From: Paenibacillus sp. MMS18-CY102
Lineage (GTDB): Bacteria; Bacillota; Bacilli; Paenibacillales; Paenibacillaceae
Length of the DNA stretch: 64,000 bases
Direction: 5' to 3'
Assembly (NCBI RefSeq): GCF_009789195.1
Contig: NZ_WSTC01000020.1
Span: 43,610-107,609 of the forward strand
In this document: one piece after another, positions 37,901 through 44,949 of the stretch
Position numbering within the stretch: position 1 is the first letter of the stretch
How the letters are laid out: each line of letters starts with the position of its first letter
Notes under the pieces: model-generated
What the model saw: the letters and a program-made list of their open reading frames with translations, nothing else
What the model was told of the DNA's origin: nothing
The model's database searches: none
Program-made: the position numbers and the translations under genes

Positions 37901-39235
37901 CCGATCCATATTTTCCGCAATATATCTTATAGAATCTTCAAGTTCTTTTACGGATTTCGTATCTCCACCCAAAACACTTACACATAAATCCCGTATTTCT
38001 TGAGGAATTTTATCCCGCAACACTTGCAGCGCTCTTTCTTTTTCACTCGTTACGAGCACTCGCTTACCATGAGCTAATAAATGCGAAACTAGATTTACTA
38101 TAGTGTGGCTTTTGCCTGTCCCTGGCGGACCTTGTACTATAAGGCCTGAACTAGAAGCAAGCTTCTGGGCAATCAGTTTCTGTTCAAAATTGGCCGGTAA
38201 CGGGAACAATAAGTCTTCTCCCACCGGTCCCCATGCAGGATCTTTTGAAGCCGATTCAGCAATCGCGTTAGTTATCGAGTCATCTTCAGTCGTTAGTAAT
38301 TTTATAGGATCGGGAATAGGCAACCCATTCTTCAATAATTCGATAATAGTAGCCAATTCCTCTTGCCACAGTCGCCCTCCCTTCTCCCGTAACATAATGA
38401 CTGGTGTATAACTAATCGAGGGCCTGCCCTCTTTATTCGCAATTCTTTCGATAGCAAATTGGCCTTCTGAACTAATCGTTTGAACCATTTCGAGCAACAG
38501 CGGCGAGATATTGTTCTCATCTCTTACATCCAAATCGGTAGCAGCAAGCTGACGGCCCATTTCTTGAATTCGCTGAATATTGGGGACTTCAACATTATTA
38601 AACATGTCAAATTCCATAACTGTGCCCATGCTAGTTGGGAGCAACATAAACACTCCGTTCTTAGCATCGAACTGGAGCTCAAGACGAGTTATCAATAAGG
38701 GACGCTCTATATTTATCCCATTGATCCGCCAATCTAATAATCCATGTCCCCATACGAGTTCCAGTTCGTCACCTTCACGTTGGAATCGTTGATGTAATAC
38801 AAAAAGCTCCATATACAGAGCTTGTACTTTTGTTTTAGGTAAAGCTTTATTTGCCCAAGTACGCCATTCTTCTTCAATCCATCGACGATAGATGCCAACC
38901 CGAAGCTCATCGTCTTCGAACCACTCTTCTTCGTTGTTTATTATTCGTGATTTTTGGAAATTCGGTTCTTCTTCCGGATCACTCCATTTGAGAACCCATT
39001 CATGCAATACTTGTGGTAACGCCGGTGTTGTTGGGATGTCCTGTTTATGTATCTCAAGCCAAGCTTCTTCCTTTTCACCATTGCCGTTTATATAGCAACC
39101 TTCAACATTAGGGAGATCCGCCTGCCACAAAAACTTCTCATAACTACGTAAAGAATAAATGGTCCGCTCACTCAAACTTTTAACAGCATATAAATACTCA
39201 AAGATTTGACTCACTTTAGGTAAAACTGTGTCCAA
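34907..39235 (-). CDS. Large superfamily 1 helicase with C-terminal Vsr/DUF559-like nuclease
   Basis: A protein of about 1442 residues. A Walker A GPPGTGKSHTIVNL lies near residue 370. A long coiled-coil-rich insert of about 600 residues follows. Later helicase motifs are FDVVIVDESSQSD (II), KVVVVGDDNQISP (III), SYSFQGDERDVIFLS (V) and NVAASRARDQMILF (VI). This is the Dna2/UvrD-like order. The last 110 residues form a PD-(D/E)xK-type nuclease of the Vsr/DUF559 kind, with IDLVIEG and LAVECDGDKWHG. A TTG at 39235 with GGGGGAG 5 bases before is the best start; an ATG 11 codons upstream has no site. Such helicase-nuclease fusions are frequent in defence islands. It stands alone, flanked on both sides by 183-bp repeats. 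The exact system is unknown to me. Confidence 0.8.
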   Translation of the reverse strand: MDTVLPKVSQIFEYLYAVKSLSERTIYSLRSYEKFLWQADLPNVEGCYINGNGEKEEAWLEIHKQDIPTTPALPQVLHEWVLKWSDPEEEPNFQKSRIINNEEEWFEDDELRVGIYRRWIEEEWRTWANKALPKTKVQALYMELFVLHQRFQREGDELELVWGHGLLDWRINGINIERPLLITRLELQFDAKNGVFMLLPTSMGTVMEFDMFNNVEVPNIQRIQEMGRQLAATDLDVRDENNISPLLLEMVQTISSEGQFAIERIANKEGRPSISYTPVIMLREKGGRLWQEELATIIELLKNGLPIPDPIKLLTTEDDSITNAIAESASKDPAWGPVGEDLLFPLPANFEQKLIAQKLASSSGLIVQGPPGTGKSHTIVNLVSHLLAHGKRVLVTSEKERALQVLRDKIPQEIRDLCVSVLGGDTKSVKELEDSIRYIAENMDRLQPDVLSKNIKRDQHELHEIRQKIQKIKHEINKAAELENEIVNVEGEQLLPIEIGKWLSQHCELDWLPDALHLDATMPLSQNELQQLFDLLNSLSSKDIKQLELARPEVNHLPVPTEFEQKVIQIKRLKEKLRGSEDYIRGWGLSDEAINLMAITEQINDAVKNLEKLEADWCQTILNDVMNNESRVAEWLEFYEDMSAKIQLVSQLEKELLDVEVVFPEGINITKAKEDLIQLSTKLKADKEASWLLKNVFARKYNYLFEELRINGLPIRKKGDTEVLLKHLEVVDTKNKICLAWNRTMSEFDAPTMEPAKARFRSVLEDQLTFIKIIITWKNNVIVPITTGIMSLGVPEPFKWSDKEWFQQILLGISALEDKRKWDEAHLFFNDIEQYLSNGRNIENTHFSWTNLMNACQNLDIECWSENYLKIHRLQNLEADYQTFTHLIQKLRQVVPNWTQKLLDRNTAGIESKLPSDLQQAWKWSKLNNWLKVHREHVQVEEKEAELSIELKSEARIITQLVANSTWLSQLQRITKSQKSSLIAWLNAMKRIGKGTGKYASAFRKEASEEMKTCRGAIPVWIMPIRKVIENIQLNGDLFDVVIVDESSQSDLFALSVLMRAKKVVVVGDDNQISPENVGHDMGEVMGLIDRYLQGIPHKNRFELKTSLYDIASQVFDHRIVLKEHFRCVPEIIQFSNDLMYGGHMDPLRLPLPYERIEPPVHTVFVDGGYRDEHTSKALNRPEAEALVEYVVNCCNDEAYDGKTFGVISLQGHDQAKIIEELLRERIGEEEMLARRLVSGDSYSFQGDERDVIFLSMVAANNLRIGALSKRSDMQRFNVAASRARDQMILFHSVELRDLNPSCARYQLLSYCKEPSRTVKDVSQYEQEFDSQFEKDVFTLISARGYRVIPQVKVGTVGKRIDLVIEGMRGRLAVECDGDKWHGLDKWHEDMERQRILERVGWKFWRVRGSAFYRDPVQAMESLWVKLDELGITPVGTKDQMA

Positions 39236-39395
39236 ACTAACTCCCCCGATAGTAATAAAATAGTACATTTATCTTAACACAGTGTTCCCAGTCTAGGGAG
39301 TAGCAGGAAATTAGCAACAACAACTCTACTAGCTAGCCACCCACTATCCACTACTGTAGCCTCAGATGCTTGGCCACAACTTCCCCCAATACCGC

Positions 39396-39578
39396 TAACG
39401 GACCTGAGAGCCGTTATTTCGCAAAAAAGTCACGGTTTGAAATTCTAACGGACTCAGGAGCCCTTATTTGCACCAAAATGGCCTCATACGCGCTGATTTG
39501 GCCAAAATAACGGCGCTGGGGTCCGTTACAGATCGAACATCGCTGATTTCATCGAAATAACGGCTTTACGGTCCGTTA
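39396..39578. repeat. 183-bp dyad repeat, copy R3
   Basis: Same length and four-core structure as R2, with about 90% identity by eye. About 80 bases before it (including CACTACTGTAGCCTC) are shared with the flank of R2, so the duplicated unit may be longer than 183 bp there. Confidence 0.9.
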
Positions 39579-39669
39579 GCGCAAACAGACGCGACGTGCG
39601 TCATCCCCAGATGTGCTTAACGATGAATCTTATCTAAGGTTTGATGCTTACTTTCTGCCCCTACACCGC

Positions 39670-39852
39670 TAACGGACCTGGGAGCCGCTATTTCGCAAAA
39701 AAGTCACGGTTTGAAATTCTAACGGACTCAGGAGCCCTTATTTGCGCCAAAATGCGCTCGTACTCGCTGATTTGGCCAAAATAACGCCCCTGGAGTCCGT
39801 TACAGATTAAACATTGCTGATTTCATCGAAATAACGGCTGTACGGTCCGTTA
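39670..39852. repeat. 183-bp dyad repeat, copy R4
   Basis: In tandem with R3, 91 bases apart and in the same orientation. It is followed by a short 18-base tandem duplication (GCAAACGGTCGCGGTGAC, 39855-39888). The remaining sequence between the helicase and flavodoxin genes shows no coding potential. Confidence 0.9.
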
Positions 39853-39974
39853 GCGCAAACGGTCGCGGTGACGCAAACGGTCGCGGTGCCCGCCCCTCGC
39901 ATCAGGCACGTACAGAATCCGCGTCCCATAATCGAACACGGCACGCATTCCCTAGGATTCGCCTCTTTCGAAAA

Positions 39975-40007
39975 AACCAAAAAAGCCGCGGATAACATCC
40001 GCAGCTT
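39975..40007 (-). terminator. Terminator at the end of the carrier-protein cluster
   Basis: On the minus strand AAGCTGCGGAT-gtt-ATCCGCGGCTT followed by TTTT. It lies about 22 bases past the flavodoxin stop and would end the long transcript coming from the carrier-protein cluster. Confidence 0.85.
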
Positions 40008-40029
40008 TCACATGCTCCCCGCAACTAAC

Positions 40030-40575
40030 CTACCCCGGCACCCCACGCCACTTGTTCCGTATTTCCTCCACCGTAGCCACGGCAACTTTGTCTTCCAAAA
40101 TGTCACCAGGCCGATTACCTTTCCCGAGAATATATCCTTCAAACTTCGTGCCCGTATATTCGAAAATATACTGAAATTGCTGGATGAGCGGGATGCCTTT
40201 CAGATGGGGTTCATCATCGCCGATGCCGATAACCCAAGCCGATTTGCCTGACAGCTTCGTGAGAAACCCTTCTTTGTCTTCCCGCAGCGACTGGGACCAT
40301 CGGTCGATGAACGTTTTGGTAAGGCCGGATGCCCCGTACCAATAGATTGGCGTTGCGAACACGATTTCATCTTGCGCCAACACCTGTTCAATGACAGTAT
40401 GGTAATCATCCTCGGGGTATGGTTCCTTCTCCGAATGCCGGTAATCTTTGATTGGCTCGATTCGGTAATCGGATAAGTAGACATGGACGGCGTCAAACCC
40501 TTCGGTTAACCGCTTGGCTAACTGGTCCGAGTTTCCGTTTCTTCTCGAGCTTCCGTAAATAACTGCAATGCCCAT
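40030..40575 (-). CDS. Flavodoxin-like NAD(P)H-dependent FMN reductase
   Basis: A 181-residue flavodoxin-fold protein, family of NADPH-dependent FMN reductases. The FMN phosphate loop is YGSSRRNGNSDQLAKRL at the N-terminus. A second flavin contact is ATPIYWYGASGLTKTFIDRW, a typical block of this family. AGGGGATG lies before the ATG at 40575; the frame could start 8 codons earlier without a better site. It lies 48 bases after the ATP-grasp gene, in the same direction, with a terminator after it. It is therefore the likely last gene of the carrier-protein operon. It could supply an electron-transfer or reduction step for the product, or be an unrelated neighbour. Confidence 0.85.
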   Translation of the reverse strand: MGIAVIYGSSRRNGNSDQLAKRLTEGFDAVHVYLSDYRIEPIKDYRHSEKEPYPEDDYHTVIEQVLAQDEIVFATPIYWYGASGLTKTFIDRWSQSLREDKEGFLTKLSGKSAWVIGIGDDEPHLKGIPLIQQFQYIFEYTGTKFEGYILGKGNRPGDILEDKVAVATVEEIRNKWRGVPG

Positions 40576-40623
40576 GCGCAGGCATCCCCTCTCATTCAAA
40601 ATAGCGTTGCCGTCTCTCCTATC

Positions 40624-41880
40624 CTACGCGATAACGGCCTCTTGATTCCGATACACGACCTTAACCCGTTCGAGCAGCGAAAGCGCCAGTTGCTTCGCTA
40701 CTTGCGGCGTATCGCTCGCGACGATGAAGTACGCGAGCCGGTCATCCGAGCTTTTGGCTTGCGTGACGTTATCGCCTGGCGCCACCGAAATATGCCCCCG
40801 AATGACATTCGGATGCTGCAGCAACTGCTCGAACCCTTCGATCCGTTCAAGCACGCCATCACGTTCGGCGGTCACGTAAGCAATCGATGCTGCACGGACA
40901 TGCTTCTTCTCGATCCCAACAGGTTGATTTAAATAGAAATGAACCGTCGCTTCGAAAATATCTACGCCGAATGCCAACACGAGCAGATCCGACGATATGT
41001 TATCTCCGCCCGGCCTTCCGTTCACTTCAATAATCCGGGGGCCAGATGGCGATAGCTTCACCTCTACATGGCTTGGCCCGTCCGTTAAGCCAATCGCGCG
41101 AAGCGCGTCAATTGCTACCCGAATAATATCGTCCTGGCGCCCGATATGGGAAGGCGTCGGCAGTGTGTGGAGCGTTTCTACGAAATATGGCAACGGCGTC
41201 GTCAGCTTCTCCGTTACTGCGGCGAAAACTGCATCGCCATTTTGCAAAAACAGCTCCACACTGAACTCCGGCCCTTGCAAATATTGTTCGATCAAATAAT
41301 CTTCACGGACTTTGAAATCCATATACGTCACTTTGAAATCGACAATGGCATTAAACGACTTCCACAGCTCCGCTTCATCGTTAATGAAAAATACATGTTG
41401 GCTGCTCGCGCAATTGGTTGGCTTTAACACAACAGGATAGCCGATTTCATTGGCAGCCGCTGCGGCCTCTTCAAAGCTCTTTACTTTGCGAAATTTCGCA
41501 CTTGGCACGCCGTGCTCGGCATAAGCCTCCCTTGCCAAATCCTTATTCCGCGATTTTAACGCCGCTTCATAAGTCACGCCTCGCAGGCCGAGCCGCTCCG
41601 CGACTTTCGCCGTCAAGTGGGAAGCATAATCGGTTGCTGGAATGAGGGCATCCAGCTTTCCTGCGTATGCAGACTCGGTTATTGCCTGATAAAGCGATTG
41701 TTCGTCGCGAATATCAGCTACGATTAGATCATGATAGATGCCTTCATATCCGTATTTCTTCGGGTTTTCCTCGGACGATACAATCGCAATGACGCGATGC
41801 CCTTGTTCAAAAGCGACCCTAGCAAAACTAACGCCGTAAAAGCTAGGTTCGACAAACGCAATCGTTTTGGCTGTTGTCAT
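40624..41880 (-). CDS. ATP-grasp ligase, probable amino acid/dipeptide ligase
   Basis: A 418-residue ATP-grasp enzyme of the carbamoyl-phosphate-synthase-like/L-amino-acid-ligase type. The N-terminal domain is Rossmann-like (FVEPSFYGVSFARVAFEQG, HRVIAIVSSEEN). The ATP-grasp core includes YPVVLKPTNCASSQHV, LIEQYLQGPEFSVELF and the Mg-binding IIEVNGRPGGDNI. A C-terminal domain of about 100 residues follows. Such enzymes join a carboxylate to an amine through an acyl phosphate. GAGGGG precedes the ATG at 41880. In the cluster, a ligase of this kind is the natural candidate for joining the carrier-made amino acid to a second amino acid, as in the Streptomyces vazabitide pathway. The substrate is inferred, not seen. 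Confidence 0.82.
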   Translation of the reverse strand: MTTAKTIAFVEPSFYGVSFARVAFEQGHRVIAIVSSEENPKKYGYEGIYHDLIVADIRDEQSLYQAITESAYAGKLDALIPATDYASHLTAKVAERLGLRGVTYEAALKSRNKDLAREAYAEHGVPSAKFRKVKSFEEAAAAANEIGYPVVLKPTNCASSQHVFFINDEAELWKSFNAIVDFKVTYMDFKVREDYLIEQYLQGPEFSVELFLQNGDAVFAAVTEKLTTPLPYFVETLHTLPTPSHIGRQDDIIRVAIDALRAIGLTDGPSHVEVKLSPSGPRIIEVNGRPGGDNISSDLLVLAFGVDIFEATVHFYLNQPVGIEKKHVRAASIAYVTAERDGVLERIEGFEQLLQHPNVIRGHISVAPGDNVTQAKSSDDRLAYFIVASDTPQVAKQLALSLLERVKVVYRNQEAVIA

Positions 41881-41956
41881 TTTCCACACCCCTCAATAAT
41901 TTTCGAAGAAAACTGGCATGCAAAGCGCTGCAACCGACCGCAGCATGATTTCAAAA

Positions 41957-41986
41957 TTCGTTCATTCATTCATTCATTCATTCGTT
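41957..41986. repeat. Tetranucleotide repeat (TTCA/TGAA)n
   Basis: Six to seven nearly perfect TTCA units lie directly after the MFS stop codon and before the ATP-grasp gene. Copy number could vary by slippage. It lies outside both coding regions, so the effect would be only on spacing or mRNA structure. Confidence 0.75.
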
Positions 41987-43212
41987 CACGCTTCCGCCTC
42001 TATCGCTTGTTTCTGAGGCAACTTCGATTTGCTATTCAAGACGTAATAAGCGATTAACCCGACAAACATCAAGCCGCCCATAAGAATAAATCCGAGGCCG
42101 GGCGAGAATCGGTCGATCACAACGCCAAGCCCCGTGGCGGAGACGGTCTGCAGCAGCAAGGAAATGCCCATCCAGACCGAAGTCGCACGCCCCATATATG
42201 ATTTGGAGACCGACTCCATCAGCGTTGTCGTAATCAGGATACGAAGGGAAGAGTTCGTTAAGCCGATGATTACGCTGCCGAGGTAGAGCAAGAGCACGGT
42301 CGAATTGAAAGCGATCGCCACAAGGTTGACCACAGAGACGAGGAAGATGAGAAGAATCGTCCCGTGCTGCGACATCCTTCTAGCAAGAGGGGCAGCCAAG
42401 AACCCAGATAAGAGCCCGCCGATTCCATAGCACATATCCGATAAGCCGAACACGACCGAATCACCGCCGACCGCTGTGCTAACATAACCCGGCAGCACGA
42501 CATTAAATACCATCGTCGTCACGAGCGGGATAATAGACACGATGCCCAGAACGAATAACGAGGGCCTTTCCGCCAAATAATGAATGCCCGCCTTGAATGA
42601 ATCGTAGAACGATGCCCCCTCCTGCGCGGCCGGCAACGCCGAATACGAGATTCGGCTAAGAAAGAGGCTGCTGATGAGAAAAGCAGCGGCGTTCAGGAGC
42701 AAGATCGCTTCAAAACCGATATATTTGTACAAGAAACCAGATAAGCCTCCCGCCATGAACATGCCGACCTGCAAGCTGATCTCGATCAAGGAATTGCCGT
42801 GGATCAACTCCTTCTCCGTTAACAGCTCTTGCACGAGACTGCGCGAGGCGCTCATATAGAGCGCCCAACCCATGCCATTAATCGCGGCGAATGCATACAA
42901 ATATTCGACGTGGAAGCCGGTCCCAAGGAAGGCTCCTGCAATGAGCAGCAATGCAACGGCCCTTACAACATTCGCCCAGAGCAGAATCGATTTTCGATTC
43001 CATTTGTCAACGAATGTCCCGGCGAACGCAGATACGAGAAATCCCGCGATTACGTTAAGCGAGAGCATTAGCCCAACGGAAGTAATCGATCCCGTGCGGT
43101 CCATCAGATACCAGTTGGCGCCAATCGTGCTCATTCCCACGCCGAAGCCGGATACGATATCCGCGATGAAATAATTCCGAAACCTGCTCGCCTTCAATAC
43201 GCTAAGTATCAT
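41986..43212 (-). CDS. MFS transporter, probable product exporter
   Basis: A 408-residue major facilitator protein with about 12 hydrophobic segments. A MFS-like loop after helix 2 reads GTFVDKWNRKSILLWANVV, and SASRSLVQELLTEKELIHGNSL is typical of the MFS_3 (enterobactin exporter/multidrug) branch. AGGAGG lies 5 bases before the ATG, which overlaps the end of the transketolase C-subunit gene by 11 bases. This coupling puts it firmly inside the carrier-protein operon. An exporter for the finished metabolite, also giving self-protection, is the simplest role. The C-terminus is a short charged cytoplasmic tail. Confidence 0.88.
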   Translation of the reverse strand: MILSVLKASRFRNYFIADIVSGFGVGMSTIGANWYLMDRTGSITSVGLMLSLNVIAGFLVSAFAGTFVDKWNRKSILLWANVVRAVALLLIAGAFLGTGFHVEYLYAFAAINGMGWALYMSASRSLVQELLTEKELIHGNSLIEISLQVGMFMAGGLSGFLYKYIGFEAILLLNAAAFLISSLFLSRISYSALPAAQEGASFYDSFKAGIHYLAERPSLFVLGIVSIIPLVTTMVFNVVLPGYVSTAVGGDSVVFGLSDMCYGIGGLLSGFLAAPLARRMSQHGTILLIFLVSVVNLVAIAFNSTVLLLYLGSVIIGLTNSSLRILITTTLMESVSKSYMGRATSVWMGISLLLQTVSATGLGVVIDRFSPGLGFILMGGLMFVGLIAYYVLNSKSKLPQKQAIEAEA

Positions 43213-44143
43213 CGAGACCTCCTATAAGCGACTCGATTTGCCGGCGCAGCGGCTCCAAGCCGAAGCCTAAATCAGCAAGCACCTCCGCATGCGTGCCCCC
43301 GTAAGTTGGCCACTGCTCCCCGCAGTTATGCGAATGAACAGGGTGCTCCGGCAGCAATAAAGCCAGATATGATGCCGTGCCGCCGGTTGCCCGATGCTCC
43401 TCGACGACGAGGAACCGGTCGGCCAATGCCTTAAGCGGCTCCACGTAAGCTTTCAAGCTTTGGCTATCGACATAGCAAGCATGTGCGTGTACAACCGATT
43501 CATATTGCTCGGTTAACGCCTTGCACAGCTCTGTCGCTTGTTCCCCGACGGAAATGAGGCAAAGCTTTGCTCGGCTATTGACTGCAGCCCCTTCGACCAG
43601 CAGCTCTGTGCACGGCGTTGATGATGGCCGGGGCAAGCTTTCGAACGCGTCATTACGGGATAAGCGAATATAGTACGGCTCTTCAGATACCGCCGCTTCA
43701 CGGATTACCTTACGCGTCTCCTCGTCCCCATGCGGGCATGCGATGCGAATATTTTGGAAAGACTGAATCACCGCGATGTCCTCCAGCGCATGATGCGTCG
43801 TACCGAACCAACCGCCTGACACACCGCCGTAAGGGGCAACGAGCTTCACGTTTTTCCCCATATAGCCAAGCGATAATTTCACGCTTTCCGCTGCCCGCAA
43901 TGCCGCGAACGCAGCGAACGTTGAGATGAATGGCACATAGCCCGCCTCGGCGAGACCAGCAGCGATATCGACGCCAGCAAGTTCCGCGATGCCGAGGTTC
44001 AGAAACCGTTCTGGATGGCGGAGCTGGAACGGATGGTTTTTGCCGCCCAAATCCGCCTCGAGACAAAGGATTCGCTCCTCGGTTTCCGCGAGCTTGGCGA
44101 GCTCGTCCTTATAGGCCTCCCTTCCGGATAGCGTCACTGTCAT
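43202..44143 (-). CDS. Transketolase, C-terminal subunit
   Basis: A 313-residue split transketolase half carrying the pyrimidine-binding and C-terminal domains. Blocks seen are LCLEADLGGKNHPF, FLNLGIAELAGVDIAAGLA (the catalytic Glu that contacts thiamine diphosphate), FISTFAAFAALRAAE, and the C-terminal FLVVEEHRATGG. The ATG at 44143 overlaps the N-subunit stop as ATGA, with GAAGGTG before it; an ATG 6 codons up is less likely. Together with the N-subunit it makes a two-chain transketolase that moves two-carbon ketol units. In carrier-protein pathways of Streptomyces a transketolase extends the carrier-bound semialdehyde by two carbons, which fits its neighbours here. Confidence 0.92.
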   Translation of the reverse strand: MTVTLSGREAYKDELAKLAETEERILCLEADLGGKNHPFQLRHPERFLNLGIAELAGVDIAAGLAEAGYVPFISTFAAFAALRAAESVKLSLGYMGKNVKLVAPYGGVSGGWFGTTHHALEDIAVIQSFQNIRIACPHGDEETRKVIREAAVSEEPYYIRLSRNDAFESLPRPSSTPCTELLVEGAAVNSRAKLCLISVGEQATELCKALTEQYESVVHAHACYVDSQSLKAYVEPLKALADRFLVVEEHRATGGTASYLALLLPEHPVHSHNCGEQWPTYGGTHAEVLADLGFGLEPLRRQIESLIGGLDDT

Positions 44144-44949
44144 ACTAAATTCACCTTCCATCTTTTCGCCAGATTGGCTGGAATTTTGGCGTAGTGGGCA
44201 TCCGGATTGCCCTCCAATGCAGCAACGCCCTTTCCTTTGGCCGTTCGGGCGAGAATCGCCAGCGGCTTCTCACGATCCGGGGTTATTGCAGCGAATATGG
44301 CGTCGTGGTCGTGACCGTCGATTTCCCGAACGGCGAATCCGAACGCCTCGAACCGCTCTTTCAAATGACGAATCGGCGAAATGTCGTCGACATAACCGTC
44401 ATTCTGCCCGCCATTGCAGTCGACGATATAGACGAAGTTCGACAGCGACTGCGCTTGTGCGATCTGGGCTGTCTCCCAGACCAGCCCTTCCTGCAGCTCC
44501 CCGTCTCCCCCGATCGCGATGCCAAGGCCTCCCGTGCCTTTCAGCTTCTGCGCCAAAGCCCAGCCCGCTGCGTATGCAACGCCATGACCCAAGCTGCCAG
44601 TTGCAAAAGGGATGCCAGGGAGCTTATGATTCGGATGCCCCGTGTAGAGCGATCCTTGCTTCCCGTAACTTTCCGCTGGATTATTGGGCAAGACGCCGTA
44701 AACGTATAACGCCGCATACAACCCCGCTGCTGCATGCCCTTTGCTCAGAATGACAGCATTATTCTTGTCATGGCCATATTTCCCATAAGCGGCGACCAAC
44801 AGATCGATAACCGATAGGCTGCCTCCGAGATGGCAGCCAGTTGGGGTTGCCGCCATGTCGATGATCAGTTTTCTGGCCTCTTTTGCCCTATCGGCTAACG
44901 ACAGGGTCGGGCGTTCCTGCTCCTTGTATCGAGTTATCGATTGCTCCAT
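44140..44949 (-). CDS. Transketolase, N-terminal subunit
   Basis: A 269-residue split transketolase half carrying the thiamine-diphosphate pyrophosphate domain. The ThDP motif starts GGDGELQEGLVWE and ends about 27 residues on at DCNGGQ. Earlier blocks are GCHLGGSLSVIDLLVA and ILSKGHAAAGLYAAL; the latter contains a substrate-phosphate/ThDP histidine typical of the family. GGAGGATT precedes the ATG. The start lies 61 bases inside the 3' end of the kinase-peptidase gene, a long overlap suggesting tight coupling. The stop overlaps the C-subunit start. Split transketolases are common in secondary metabolism and differ from the single-chain housekeeping enzyme. Confidence 0.93.
   Translation of the reverse strand: MEQSITRYKEQERPTLSLADRAKEARKLIIDMAATPTGCHLGGSLSVIDLLVAAYGKYGHDKNNAVILSKGHAAAGLYAALYVYGVLPNNPAESYGKQGSLYTGHPNHKLPGIPFATGSLGHGVAYAAGWALAQKLKGTGGLGIAIGGDGELQEGLVWETAQIAQAQSLSNFVYIVDCNGGQNDGYVDDISPIRHLKERFEAFGFAVREIDGHDHDAIFAAITPDREKPLAILARTAKGKGVAALEGNPDAHYAKIPANLAKRWKVNLV

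Noticed and set aside
39396..39852. CRISPR array
   Set aside because: Repeats are 183 bp with internal dyads, only two in tandem, 91 bases apart, with no cas genes and no spacer-repeat periodicity.
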